A program made the translations under genes and the position numbers. A stretch of 64,000 bases of DNA, taken from assembly GCF_932276165.1 (NCBI RefSeq), contig NC_063993.1, positions 5,590,001-5,654,000 on the forward strand. Direction: 5' to 3'. This document shows, piece after piece, positions 1 through 12,136 of this stretch (the stretch's first letter is position 1; each line of letters opens with the position of its first letter). The stretch comes from Plutella xylostella. Taxonomy: Eukaryota; Arthropoda; Insecta; Lepidoptera; Plutellidae. Below the pieces are notes generated by a model. The model searched no databases. It worked only from the letters and a program-made list of their open reading frames with translations, and was not told the DNA's origin.

Positions 1-2193
1 GCGGTATAACATTTTATTCTTGGGATAAGCTACTTATCTTGGTTTCAGGTTTGGTAGAATGCAAAATCTGCTTACTCGCGAGTAACTAGTACTTTACTCG
101 TGAGTAAAAAGTTACTCGACGTTGGTCGAATCCGCCCTAAATGACAGAAATATGATTACGTTCACAATCGTACTAATAACGGAATTAAACTAACGTATTG
201 AATTTCAAAATTCAGTAGGGGCGGCAAAATATTAATGGCCTACGGGCGGCAAATTTGTAAATCCGCCACTGGCTGGAGGTGTATCATCATATGTGTAATC
301 TATGCAGGCCCGTTTCAAAACAATATCCCGTGCTCAAACCGTCATGCGAGCGTGTGTTTGTAGTAAACAGGGGGAAGATTTCAAGCGGGTCCCGACCGAT
401 TCCCCGATAATACATTCCCTGAGAACCACTTGAAATCGCCTTCAACTCGATATCGACAATGAGCCCGTCTTTGACTCAAAATCAATTTCTCAAGAGCACA
501 TGAATTGGAGTCTAAAATGTCGAAGCTTTGCGGGACGGAACTAAACGGGAAATAAATTATAAACGATTTTCGAAAATGAAACTATTACTAGTTATACGTT
601 ACTTGAACTACAAACATTTTTAAGTAACTAAACTTAGTTAGGTTAGATGGTTAGGTGATTAAAAATTTATTTGAGAGGCAATGGCGGTATCCAGTAGTGG
701 ACGATTATAGGTCGATGATAATACAATTAAAATCGAAATATAGCACAAAAAACAGACAGAATGGCATAAAGACTGATGCCTAGATTAGATGTCTAATTAC
801 AAGAACATAATTGCCAATCCACGAAGAATGTGTAACAATTAGAGCTGACAAGAAAAATTGGAAAGAAGCATTTTGAGCTACACTCGGCTATACCTATTAG
901 ATAGAGCAGTTTTTCTATCAATTAACTACTTCGGTTACTCAAGTGTAGCTAATAAATAGACTTCTAGATTTAACAGCTTCATGAGTAGCAAAAATTTTTT
1001 TTTTCAGTGAGCTTCTTCATAACAATGTTGTTAGAAATTAATAACGTCGTCAGTTATTGGACGTGGCCCGGGTATTTGGTTCACTATCTCCTGACGCCAA
1101 CGTCTATTCCAATTTAGATCCAATTAAAACCCAAGTAGATCGGAGAACATTTTATCACGAAGTTGAGTTGTAAGAACGTTCGATTAGTTATTATTATGGT
1201 TCCTTAATATTTGGTTGCTTCAATAACAACAGTTACATGTGAAAGTTAATAAATACTAAAGATCTGAATATAGATAGAAATTAATTATACCTGATCACCG
1301 TAAATTAATTTATGTGGGAAAAACATTGTTGGTTATTAATTCAAATATCACAGATTACTTTTTATGCACATTTTCAGAGCTCTATTCAAAACCCAACTGA
1401 TGCACTTCCATGAAAAAAATAATTATCGTTGAAACTTAAAATCGTTCAAGTATTTTACAGCAGGAAACCCAATTTAACCCTAGAACAAAGTCAGCCGCAG
1501 GAGTCTCTTCAAAATAAGCATAACTTACTGTAGCCTGTTACACGAGTAAGCTGTAGCTAACTAAACCACGGCCACAGAATAACTAATAGTAGTCGGCGAG
1601 TAGAGTAAGTAGTGGAAACTTCAGCGCACGTAGCGCCTGTAGCTGACAGAGCGAGGCCCGACCGAGGACTTTTTATTTATTTTATTTCGCTATTTTTCTA
1701 ATGTAATCGATTTGTCCCGCCCGCTGCTACGGCTCCAGACAGTGCCGGCTTTACGGAATAACAAACTGTATTTGGAAACTGGGGGAGAAACTAAGACGCA
1801 TTTATGAAACTTTGTGGTTTAAGAAAATGTAGTTGAGTCGCATTTATAAAGTCGTTTAAAAGAAAAGTAAGATTATGTTTGAGTGGAAAATTGGAGGGTA
1901 AACACGGAAAATAATAGAAAACATACCTTCACGTGTGAAGCAGAACACAGCAGTGAACGATTCTGTCGCCAGCGACTAAAGGAATTCGGCACATTAGTGT
2001 GAAAGTGCACAGTGGGCACGCTACATCTAATATTAGACGTAATAGACTTGGAAAACATTAAACTTAAGGTTGTCAGCTCATTGGAAATTACCTAATACAG
2101 GAGTTAATAAAGTTTACCTTGCTAAAAATAAGTTAGCGTCAATCGAAAAGAGAGTGCATACCCGCACATTAAACTTATGAATTAGACAAATAT
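1..2193. other. Gene-free DNA, probably liprin-beta intron 2
   Basis: No open frame with splice sites or recognisable protein is seen on either strand. The stretch is moderately AT-rich. It lies downstream of the second liprin-beta exon on the minus strand, so it is most simply intron of that gene. That is inferred from position only. Confidence 0.4.
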
Positions 2194-2215
2194 TCTCTCT
2201 CTCTCTCTCTCTCTC
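2194..2215. repeat. (TC)n microsatellite at a LINE 3' end
   Basis: A run of alternating T and C directly abuts the 3' end of the RTE-type LINE fragment that follows. On the minus strand it therefore reads as a (GA)n tail after the LINE stop codon. Confidence 0.85.
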
Positions 2216-2636
2216 AGCCTTCTGTAGTCCACTGTTGGACATAGGCCTCTCCTAACGATCGCCACCCCAAACGGTCACCCGCCATCTGCATCCAGCGGCT
2301 TCCCGCTACCTTCCGCAGATCATCAGACCAACGGGTTGGGGGGCGACCGACACGCCGTTTGCCGACACGGGGTCTCCACTCCAGAACCTTTCTACTCCAG
2401 CGGTCGTCGGCTCTGCGGGCTACGTGGCCAGCCCATTGCCACTTCAGCGTGCTAATCCTTTTGGCTATGTCGGTAACTTTAGTTCTCCTGCGGATTTCTT
2501 CATTACGAATCCTATCTCGCAGGGACACGCCTAACATAGCCCTTTCCATAGCACGTTGAGCAACTCTGAGCTTGTGGATAAGCCCTTTGGTGAAGCACCA
2601 CGTCTCGGCTCCGTAAGTCATCACTGGCAACACGCA
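2214..2636 (-). mobile_element. RTE-type non-LTR retrotransposon, 3' end of the RT ORF (5'-truncated)
   Basis: The minus-strand frame (stop at 2214-2216) encodes about 140 residues of the C-terminal part of an endonuclease/reverse transcriptase ORF. Visible blocks are MTYGAETW, RAMERAMLGVSLRDRIRNE, KWQWAGHVAR, GRPPTRWSDDLR and GEAYVQQW. They match almost residue for residue the C-terminus of the longer copy at 38694-39704. The catalytic palm is missing, so the copy is dead on arrival by 5' truncation, the usual fate of LINE insertions. Clade assignment to RTE is from memory of the RVGRPPTRW-type C-terminus. Confidence 0.85.
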
Positions 2637-2639
2637 AAT

Positions 2640-4660
2640 ATTAAGAACGAGAAATTCACATTATTTTATGAAAATACTGTATGTCTATAATTTTCTCACA
2701 GGCCCACTGTGCGCCGCGGGTCGACAACTCGACAACTCGTCAACCCAAACATAATCGAATGGGGAAAACTCTCGTCGACAGCGGTGCGTCTAAATATAAC
2801 GTATCAACACGCTATTCCTATACCATTGTTGTTGGGTTCACGCTGCTCCTGTCACTTGCCACTTTAGTGTACAGTCGTCATCGTCTTGTAGATATCAATA
2901 GTACAGTCAGCTTCATAATAACATGCAAAGTGTTTTACAGTGAAGGGTTTTGGGCATACTTGAGCTTTGAATAGTCAAAGCCGTTAATGTAAATTAAATG
3001 GGAAGCTTATTGGCTTTTGCCATTATCATGTACAGTTCGGCGAGGCCTTTAACACGGGTTAAAACGAATTAGTCGACCGAATCAAGTGTATAAAACGTAA
3101 ATCCACAATTCATTATGCAGATTAAATTCCTGTGTCACCTCGGGCGTACATGAAAAGCTTTTAAACGTGGTTCGTTCAGTACACAGTATAAATACGGAAA
3201 TGCAATCAGGACATGCATTGGTTATTGTATCGGTCAACAGGGCTATTCGATTATATTTTTTGCGCTTCCAAATTTTCGAATCGGGATTCCGAACATGATT
3301 CCAGAAAGTGGTTTACAATTTTATTAATGTTTGGATAATATTAAGTTATGCAAACATATTAATTATATGAATGTGAATTGTTTGGAATTAATTATATGCA
3401 TTATTTATTATTTATACTTCAATGACTTATGAAAACAAAACTGAAATATATTTATGAAAGGACACAAGTAAATCTGACGCGAAAACGTCGAGACAGAGAC
3501 CTGCATCCAAATAAAACTGAGTGCAACACGATAGACAACAAAAAAACGCATATTAAATATCTAGGCTGGTGGAAATATAAACAAAAACAAAGGCGCGTTT
3601 TCACCGAGCGGTTTTCCAGAAGGTCCTAATGAGCGGCTCGTTGCGAGTGCCCCGTTCTGAATTTAAAATGAGCCGGAGCGAGTTTGCGCTGCGATCCGGC
3701 GAGACTGCAGCGCCAGCAGTAAACACGCCCTGGGCGCCACCCAGCCAACGACACCGCGGGATAAAGGGCCGACTACATGCCAAAACTTCCCGCTTCCTGC
3801 CTATTTAGCCTGCCAATTTGCTGCTTCGTAAAAGTTGTCGTGCGAGTTTAGCCACGTTTTTATTAGGTGCCCCCGCTTCTAGACTTTCGTCGTGGATGGT
3901 GTAAGTTGTTTGATAATTGCATGCAATCAGCTTTCACACGATTTCTTTTGAGATTAAACTATAATTCGTGAGAAATTATTAACTGAGCGTTGAGCACGCT
4001 GACTTTGTCATCTAATAGCGAAAGACCTTCCAGGTCAAGAAAAAATCATCAACATCAAACAAACAAATTTAATTCATTTCTTTTCCTGAAGCTTATCACC
4101 TAAAAGTTTCTGCAGCAGCAAAGCTCTGCGTATATGAAATACTGTAGAGCAAACACACACTTCAAAGCTTAATGAAAACGGCGTTTGCAGCATAACTTTT
4201 CAGACTATTGCACTGTTGCAAGACGGTTTAAGTGCTTTGGAGCCGGGCCTGCCTGCGTTCCTATTCTCGTACTTGTGAGCTAAATGACACAGACTGGAAA
4301 CAAATGAGCTATCGGCAGATTAGAAAACAACGCTTGAGAAAATATACCGAAGTTAGAAAAACATGTAACTGTATCCTCTGTACATAAATATCTGATCTAC
4401 TTTCCTATTTTTAAATAAAATAAATAATAAATAAAAGCAAAAAAGGACTGTATTTTATTTTAAATCATTTTATTATCACTGGGAGAATCGACGATATGCA
4501 ACAACAATTCACAATCCATTTCCGTGTATGTATCAGCATCGCTACATCCTGTATTGTTCCGCCTGAAAGTCCTTCGATTGCCTCGCTCGGGACGATTATT
4601 TCGAGAGCATCTCGTTGTATCGATGTTATAACCCGTGCGGTTATTCCGCTAAACGGAGCG
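2640..4660. other. Gene-free intronic or intergenic DNA
   Basis: No coding exon is recognised. A GC-richer island at about 3590-3780 has short open frames on both strands, but neither resembles a known protein nor carries convincing splice sites. It could be a regulatory element. Confidence 0.35.
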
Positions 4661-4766
4661 GGGGGTCACTCTATATTATGACGAAAAACTAAATTACGGA
4701 GCGGTGCTGCGCGAGTCACGACTCTATCTCGTTTATTAGTTTTTCGTCAGTATAGAGTAACCCTCC
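4661..4766. mobile_element. MITE, family A copy 1
   Basis: About 106 bp with imperfect terminal inverted repeats. The left end reads GGGGGTCACTCTATATTATG followed by ACGAAAAACTAA. The right end, reverse-complemented, reads AGGAGGGTTACTCTATACTG followed by the same ACGAAAAACTAA. A second copy lies at 9884-9999, with the same ends and a similar core containing ACGACTCTAT. It is a non-autonomous element with no coding capacity, and its superfamily is not determined. Confidence 0.75.
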
Positions 4767-6512
4767 TGTTACCACGACTCACATAAAGGGAACGTTTTCA
4801 TTGTGTTCCATTTGCAATCATCAGTGATGAAAGCAATTTCACCCTACTTTTTTCCTCTACATCGCCCCGAATCCCGAACTCTTGTCTATACGCAATAGAT
4901 TTTTAAATCGGTCCTCTGTAACTCACTTTCCCGCTTTGCTCCAACCCCGTAGGAATCGAGTATCGAGCAGAAATTGCTAGGAAATACACCATTCACCGAG
5001 CTAACAGCCTCTGATTGTCCATCAATAGGGTGACAAAGGGAGAGAATTAGAACGTTAACTGAAGGCCATCCTTTCAGAGTTCTAGGGCAACAATACTGAA
5101 AATACTATACAAACGCCCTGAATGGAATAGAGATAATAGAGAATACAGAAGATAACTTTATCATGCGGCTTGACTCGACAGGATAATAATGTAATGTGAG
5201 TTTGGAGTGACGCTCGACCACGAATTTAGAAGACGTAAAATGATAAAGTAATGGATCGTGGCATGCCCCTGAGGCTGATATGTTTAATGAAAGATCTATG
5301 GTGCAAACTGCAAAGCGTCCTGTGGGATTGGCATCTCGGAACATAGTTCGTAAACAATTCATAGCAGCTTTAAAGCTTTTGATTAATATTGAGTACACAC
5401 TGCGGCATGTTCCTATTCTGTTACACCTTACCTAAGGTAACATTCAACGCATTATAAGGGGAAAACCGATATAGGTAATATTTTAATTTTTTTGTGTGAA
5501 TCTCAATTTATGCGATTTATATTCAACCAACTTTCAGTGGAGAGTTTTACTTCGCCTTTAAATGTTCTCCCGTGGGAAATCCGGAATAAAACCGAGCTTA
5601 CAAAATATCTCAACAAAAAATCCAATTACAGCCTGAATCTCCTTGTCGTGACTCGAAAGGTCCAACAAAATAAAATATACTCGTACTTTCGTATTTATAA
5701 TATCAGTAATCATGGGTTTATGCAAGGTAAAAAGGCATGTAAAGAAATAGGACTTACTTATAAACACACTTTTACACACCAGCGGTACAATTCAGTGAAA
5801 GTTAGACTGAAAAACAAATTAAAACAATAGAACGCAGCCTTTCCTAGGTAATATCTAAAGAGGTATGCCTGGCGCGCCGCCCCGAGCCTACGAAATTAAA
5901 CCCCTCCTCGGGAATAAAAATCTGCATTAAACTTACTGCATAGTGTGTAGAGTACAGTGTTAACTTTAAAACTAGGCTGTTTATTTCACCGCAGAACATT
6001 TTTATGTTAATTTGGGTAGTATTCTACTACTCATACCTAATATATCACCAACACTTATAGTCTTCCGACTCGTAACTTTTTGTACCTAACCATAACTATA
6101 GTTATGGTACCTACTAGGTACTACCTAGTTATGATTACGTAGGCACCTTTTGCTAGCTAGCATTCCATCATAGCTTGAGTAGTTGAGTAGCTGGAGAATC
6201 CTGTTTGTGAATTTTCAATTCCATTACAATATTTACAATGCAATACAAGCGCCAATGTGTGTAGGTAGAGCAAGGAGTTGCAAGCTTGTGATATGCTTCT
6301 TGTATATAAACCTAAAAATAAATGATGAATTTTGTTCATGTAGCTGTGGAAAATCCAAAGAATGTACAAAATCGGTCCATCTCAAAACTTCTAGGCCTAG
6401 AAATAAAATACTTAATCGGTGTTTTGGATTCATAACCAACAACCCCTTGTATGTCCAGTTTACCGTTGGTCCACTCTGGCCAGCTGGCCACCCTGTACTT
6501 ATAGTATATTAA
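4767..6512. other. Gene-free stretch
   Basis: Only short open frames without splice-site support or protein resemblance are present. Nothing is annotated between the two MITEs. Confidence 0.35.
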
Positions 6513-6648
6513 GGGCCACTTGCAGAAACATATTAAATGTAGATTTAGTGTCAAATCTTGATTTAAGAAACGTCAGTCCATATAAAATTTGACACTAAAT
6601 CGAGATTTAACACTAAATCTACATTTAATATGTTTCTGCAAGTGGGCC
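6513..6648. mobile_element. Foldback MITE with near-perfect 50-bp arms
   Basis: The left arm begins GGGCCACTTGCAGAAACATA. The right arm ends in the complement, TATGTTTCTGCAAGTGGGCC. Pairing continues through the block around ATTAAATGTAGATTTAGTGT, leaving a loop of roughly 30 bp. There is no ORF. Similar foldbacks starting GGGCC-CTTGC are common in lepidopteran genomes (recalled, not searched). Confidence 0.85.
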
Positions 6649-8244
6649 ACGCAAGTAAGTCTACCCAATTAAAATCTGCTTTGAAACTAAGAAATGAAAT
6701 GTCACTCCAAGTTTGAATGTAAGAGCGAGCGGCGTTTCGCGACCATTCTTCACCGGAAGTGGGTGGCGGCTCCGGAAACCGAAGCGGAGCCTACATTCGC
6801 GCCCGCTCTCAATGGCAACTAGGGCACGCGATAATGACCCTTCTTACCAGCTGTAATAAGCACTTTTGTACGCCTCTCGCTGTATTGATCAAATGACAAT
6901 CGCATGGCAGGCGATTGATAAGGGGCCAGGCAAATGTCAATATCATCAGCTGATGATAATTTCCGGACATAGGCATTGTGGTACCGAACCGACCTTAGTT
7001 ATCGAGATTCTATAAGGTTTGAGTTATTATAATACCTATATCAAAATTATTATTAAGTACAATAAAAACGAATATTGTTAAATTTGATACTTATCTTTTG
7101 CGTTCTTATTTCATACATGTGTGAAGCATTTTACAGACCCCTCGATCAGGGGACTGAATTGTTCATGGTCTTATGTCTTAGGGGTATACGGTATAAGACA
7201 CTATTCTAGGTGTACCTATATGGGGGCAAACAGGCCGCACAATCTAGATACATGACAGTGCAACGGTAAATTCCCCGAATACTATCAGTTCGCTACAGAG
7301 GCTCCGAAGCCAATATCATGCGAACGCAGCGTCTTGTTAAAGTATTCCGATTGTGGTCTGTGAAACCGCCGCCCCGCATTCCCCTGAGCATGTTAATTGG
7401 AACTCTACAACCACGATATTCTCTTTGTACCAGTAATGTATTAAAATATGATGTTTAATCAGCAGTCCGTGTCTATCTAAGAGCGAAGATGATGGAAAGA
7501 AACTTAAGTGTAAGTATAAAGTTAATCTAAATGTCTACCGAGTTTTATTTTACTATGTACTTATATATAGGATTGCGATAGAGACAAATTACTTCTAAAA
7601 TAAAATTAACTTCCCTAAAACGTGGAGCTTACAATAAATGTTCGGAATTAATTACCTCTCAATATAGGCAGGCGGCTCATATTCCCAGCAGCGCCCATGT
7701 TTAATTAAAATTCAGTCACAGTGCGCGGGGTCAACAGAATTTCCATTTAATTTTCTCCTTTTAAATGCAATTTGGGAGTAAATAAGTAGTTAGATATTTC
7801 CATTACGAGAACGCCTCAGAAGTCTGGACGCTCATATTGCTAGTCGGCGCTTGATTGCTCGTATAGTTTACTAAGGCACTTCGGAAATCGAATTATGACT
7901 GAAACGTGCAATGGTCGTATCGTTTCCAGAATAAAATTTGCAGTCATGAAGCACATAAATGTAATGTTTATTTACAATTTTGGAATAAGTCCTTACTTAT
8001 TCCCAAAGAAATCGCTTGTAGCAATAATGCCACCTATTTAATAGTTTTTTTACTTTAAAATTTGTTTGTTTTATTGTAAGTATTAATTATTCATTGTTCA
8101 CAGATTTCAATAGTATACTCATTGAAATCCCAACGAAATACTTAAGTTCGGCATTCGCAAGACACAGCAATAAAGCACATAACTAAACTCCCACATGCAC
8201 GCTTGTATAGAAGCCTACCTACTGAAGACTTGGAAGTAAAGCCA
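6649..8244. other. Non-coding stretch with a possible regulatory block at 6710-6960
   Basis: No gene is seen. The GC-richer segment at about 6720-6830 includes CACCGGAAGTG, an ETS-like core. It is followed by an 18-bp perfect palindrome at 6941-6958 containing the E-box CAGCTG. The rest is AT-rich and featureless. Confidence 0.3.
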
Positions 8245-8374
8245 GCTCTACACTCTCTACGAGAGGTTTTGTCTCTGGTCTCAACAAAACTATTCACTAC
8301 TGGCGAGCTCTGCCGAATACACTACACTCTCGTATTCGCGGCGTCTCGTGCAGTTTTGCCGAGAGTGTGGAGCG
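8245..8374. mobile_element. Foldback MITE
   Basis: The left end reads GCTCTACACTCTCTACGAGA. The right end, reverse-complemented, reads CGCTCCACACTCTCGGCAAA. Between them are further short inverted blocks such as CTCTCGTATTCG. There is no coding capacity. A short open frame passes through it, but its sequence is explained by the repeat. Confidence 0.7.
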
Positions 8375-9883
8375 TCCTTAACCGGAATAGGGTTGCCGCA
8401 CAACGGGCGAGACGGGGCGAGTGTGGTCGCAGGGAACTTCTAATTAGCGTTAATGGAACGTGGTCCCACCTGAACACTGGGGAGCTTAAGCTGAATCACA
8501 TGCTTTAGTGCATTGCGCGGTAGGTATAGATAGACTCAAAAGTTATGCAAATATGATATAACAATCCCAGTAATGTACGACTAACACCTACCAATCACTC
8601 GCACTTCGCACTGAACTGTGTGTGAATCAGCAAAAAAAATATGAAATCATACAGAGACAACCAGTAGAACCAGTAATTAATCCTAGAGTAGATATGTCGA
8701 AAAAGCTCGGAGCAAGTCCTCAAAAAATATTTTTGCAACTCGTTTTACCTAATCCTTTCTATTGTATTCCAGTTTCTGCAACGAAGTATAGTCGTATTTG
8801 ATCAGAACAATATTCAACCCTTACTTTGAAGTACCCCGCAAGCGGACCTCGTTAAAATTTACAAACCCTTCACGGAACATGAACATGACCGTAAATCGCA
8901 CTAGTTAAACTCAGTAAGGGTTGCAATTTACAAACATACTATAATTAGGGCCACTAAAATTATAGACCATTGTTAAAGGTCGTATCGTAATGTATCATAA
9001 TCTGTGGGTTGACTGGTAGAAAATGCTTGTAGCATTAAGTCCACCCTTTATACACTTGTTTTTATACGAGTATTTGTGCAATAAAGGATTAAATAAATAA
9101 ACAATGTAGGTATATGGATGGTCTAATAGAACTAGCAATACGTTATAATATAACACATTATCCGATACATGTTTTCAATACACACACTGAGCCCTTTTTC
9201 CACTCGACTGAAAGTAGTGCCATGTAAACGGGGAGGGTATTCACCTGCGCGGAATCCTGGCGTATCCCCCATGCACTATGTATGTGTCGATGAATACCCG
9301 AGTACTTCACGAGCTATTCAGCAGTTTGCGCTCAATGCTGGTCAACAAACATCGCATTCAGCGCGACTATGTCACCTGGTAGCCTACTGGGCCACACACA
9401 TATTTAAACAAGTCCTGCGGGCGTTTAGCGAGGTTTTATGCGGGACGTTAACGTTTTCATGAGTCCGAAAAACTGGACATGTTACAAAATATTTTGAAAG
9501 AGACTTTTGTTTGCGCACGGCTTAACTTAAACCGTGTAATTTCTGGGGTTCATTACACTCCACTCTACATTCGGTTAGTTAGGCAAAGCGCCAAAGGACC
9601 GAACATTTGAATTGTAAAGCTTATTACGTTACAACACGCTCCAACGCTAAATGCACGCAACTATAGTCACCTCCCCTTATCTACCAGACACACACAACAT
9701 TTTTTGATGCCGGCACAATATCAGCAAGTCCTCATAGCGACAGGTTATTAAGCGAGAGCGCGTATGAATTTTGCGTACCTACAAGCTTCATAGGAATAAC
9801 AATTATTGAAAGGTAATATATTAGTGATCAATTTGTCGGGTGGGTCCTACAACAGGTCGCGTTCACTCGGTGGAAACGGTACT
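8375..9883. other. Gene-free stretch
   Basis: No exon, RNA gene or repeat is recognised. The 97-codon open frame at 9169-9462 has neither family resemblance nor splice context. Confidence 0.35.
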
Positions 9884-9999
9884 GGGGGTCACTCTATTTG
9901 ACGAAAAACGAGGTTTCGGAGCCCTGCTGAACGAGCCACGACTCTATAAGCACGACAGCTCTCGTTCCTTAGTTTTTCGTCAGTATAGAGTAAACCTCC
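9884..9999. mobile_element. MITE, family A copy 2
   Basis: This has the same termini as the element at 4661-4766: left GGGGGTCACTCTATTTGACG, right TAGTTTTTCGTCAGTATAGA. The core again contains ACGACTCTAT. It is about 116 bp and non-coding. Two copies 5 kb apart with different cores support a real repeat family rather than chance inversion. Confidence 0.75.
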
Positions 10000-11800
10000 T
10001 GATCCTTTGAATATTCATACTGGGTGACGGCGTGGAAGCAATTCCACATTTCGTTAGGAGCCCTGACAACTAGGCTGGCAGAGACCTAGTTTAAAAGCAA
10101 GGAAAGGGGATGTTAAATAATCGTTAAATGTATATCGCTACAGCATCAGAATTATGCTATGTTAATCATGGCTAAGATTAAAATATACAATTTCATGAAA
10201 AATGAATCTTTAACCCGAAAACCGTATGATTGTTTAAAACAACGATCTTCAAGCATATTGATGCTTGAGAAGATTCAAAGTTTGCTTATGCTTCGCCGTA
10301 GCGTATTTGAATAATATTTAATTAAAACACCGAGAGCGGGAGGCAAGTAAAGCGTGAACTGTAATGCGAATGAATTTACGTCAGCGGGCAAAGGAACCAC
10401 TTGAGTGCTATTAGTTCACTTCCGTACGCAACTTTAATGCCTCTTTCAGGCAGGCTTTTAACTGGGTTACGTCTATACATACTTACTTGTTTAGTGCTAC
10501 AGCAGCTAAGAACTGACGGCCGTACCTACGGACCGTTTAGTGCCGCGTTGTGAAAAAAAGAAAATAGGGTATCCTTACAACTCGGTTCAGTGTCCTATAT
10601 ATTCTCAGCGTCGCTTGAACGAAAGAGCGGTCGCAGCGTACGTTTGTGTTATGCGCAGTTTCCAACAACAACAATTTGATGGCACATACATAAAGCACGA
10701 GGTTTACAGGCGTGGAGGCGTATCAGGGACTGGCATTCCCATTCTGAGGGGATTCCCGAGATTACCGCGCTCGTGCGGCGGCGGCAGAGCGGCGGCGGCG
10801 GCGCGGCGGGCGCGACAACCAGCATAATCCAACTAAATCCGCGAACATCGCAGAACGTAGCCAACTTTTTTTTTATCATCCCTTAGATCCGAAAATCTTT
10901 TTCGTTTCAAAGGGTTCCCTCGACGAATGAATTAAGCGCGGCATTCAAGTTATTCAACTTTGCTTTTCGAATTTCGTATTCGTTTCACTGACCCGGATTC
11001 CAGTGCAGTATTTTGTTTCAACTGGAACAATATTGGGATTTGTTCGCACTCGTTTTATAGCTTTCAGCTAGTGCTTCTACAAATCAACGAGTGTTTTATG
11101 AAACGCGAAATAGGATGTACTGTTTTACTATGATTCGCTAATACAGGCTATGTTATATAGCATACACATATTATATGTAAGTAGGTATTGGCATGGCTGT
11201 ACACTTTGAATGGCCTGAAGTCACTAATGCAATTTACTATTTACACACAATATGCATTTGGTACGAGCCCCGAGATAACTATAATTACTAATTTAATCCT
11301 TCCACCGGTAACTCGGTAGTTAGTTGCGTTGCGATAACATTCCATGACAAAGTTGTTAGTATAAAGGGATTATATCCATTAGTCAACACAGTATGTTACA
11401 GCACATCCTACGTAATTAATTAATAACATCGCATTTCTCATCATAACGTCAGATTATTACACTGTGCTAGTTCTTAACTCATAACTTATATGATTTGTAT
11501 AGTTTCAAAATACGCAGAAAATATCAAAATACAGGTTCAGTTTTACGTCCTCTTGCGTTAAATTTTTATGTAAGTATAATATTAATAACAATACCTACAC
11601 CATGCGATGCCGATGGTGACAAATAGGACAATAGGTATATGGACAATGAATTAATCAACTGTACCTACCCACACGGAGAAAGCTAACTCTGCGGTGGCCC
11701 TAAAACTAATACGCAAGTCCTATAGGGCCAGATAGACGCACGAGTAAGTACGCGTACATAAAGCTCGACGAACTTTTTTGTTTGTGAAGTAAGCAATTAT
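10000..11800. other. Gene-free stretch with a GC-rich triplet tract
   Basis: No coding exon is recognised. At about 10774-10812 there is a (GGC)n-like tract in a locally GC-rich block. Open frames across it on both strands are low-complexity and unsupported. Confidence 0.35.
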
Positions 11801-11966
11801 GCCTAGTTTCACCATAGGTAGTCTGTTAGATCATTAACACCTCTGTTACATTGTAATGTCATCTAGTTATACGTCATCTCCATATTAATTTACATAATTA
11901 CAGATGTGTCAAAAGTCAACAACTAAACCCTTTTTATGATCTAACAGAGTATGGTGAAACTGGGGC
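11801..11966. mobile_element. Foldback MITE
   Basis: The left arm begins GCCTAGTTTCACCATAGGTA and continues to GTTAGATCAT. The right arm contains ATGATCTAACAGAGTATGGT and ends GAAACTGGGGC. The arms are about 35 bp around a 95-bp AT-rich centre. There is no ORF. Confidence 0.75.
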
Positions 11967-12136
11967 TGAAAGATGACAAAAGGTCGGCGAGCCATAAGTA
12001 CGCGGACTTGCTCGCACGTCTATCTGACATAGGACATGCGTATTAATTTCAGGGCCTCCGCAGATAGGTCGCAAGGCGGTAAGCTTTCTCTTTGGGTAAG
12101 TAAGTACAATCTAGCCCTTATGAGTTAAGTACTTAC

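Noticed and set aside
5492..5830. 112-codon plus frame as a gene
   Set aside because: AT-driven, Lys/Asn-rich composition, overlapping an open frame on the other strand, with no domain or splice context.
10540..10827. 95-codon plus frame ending in an Ala/Arg-rich stretch
   Set aside because: Driven by a (GGC)n-like tract. No splice sites or similarity.
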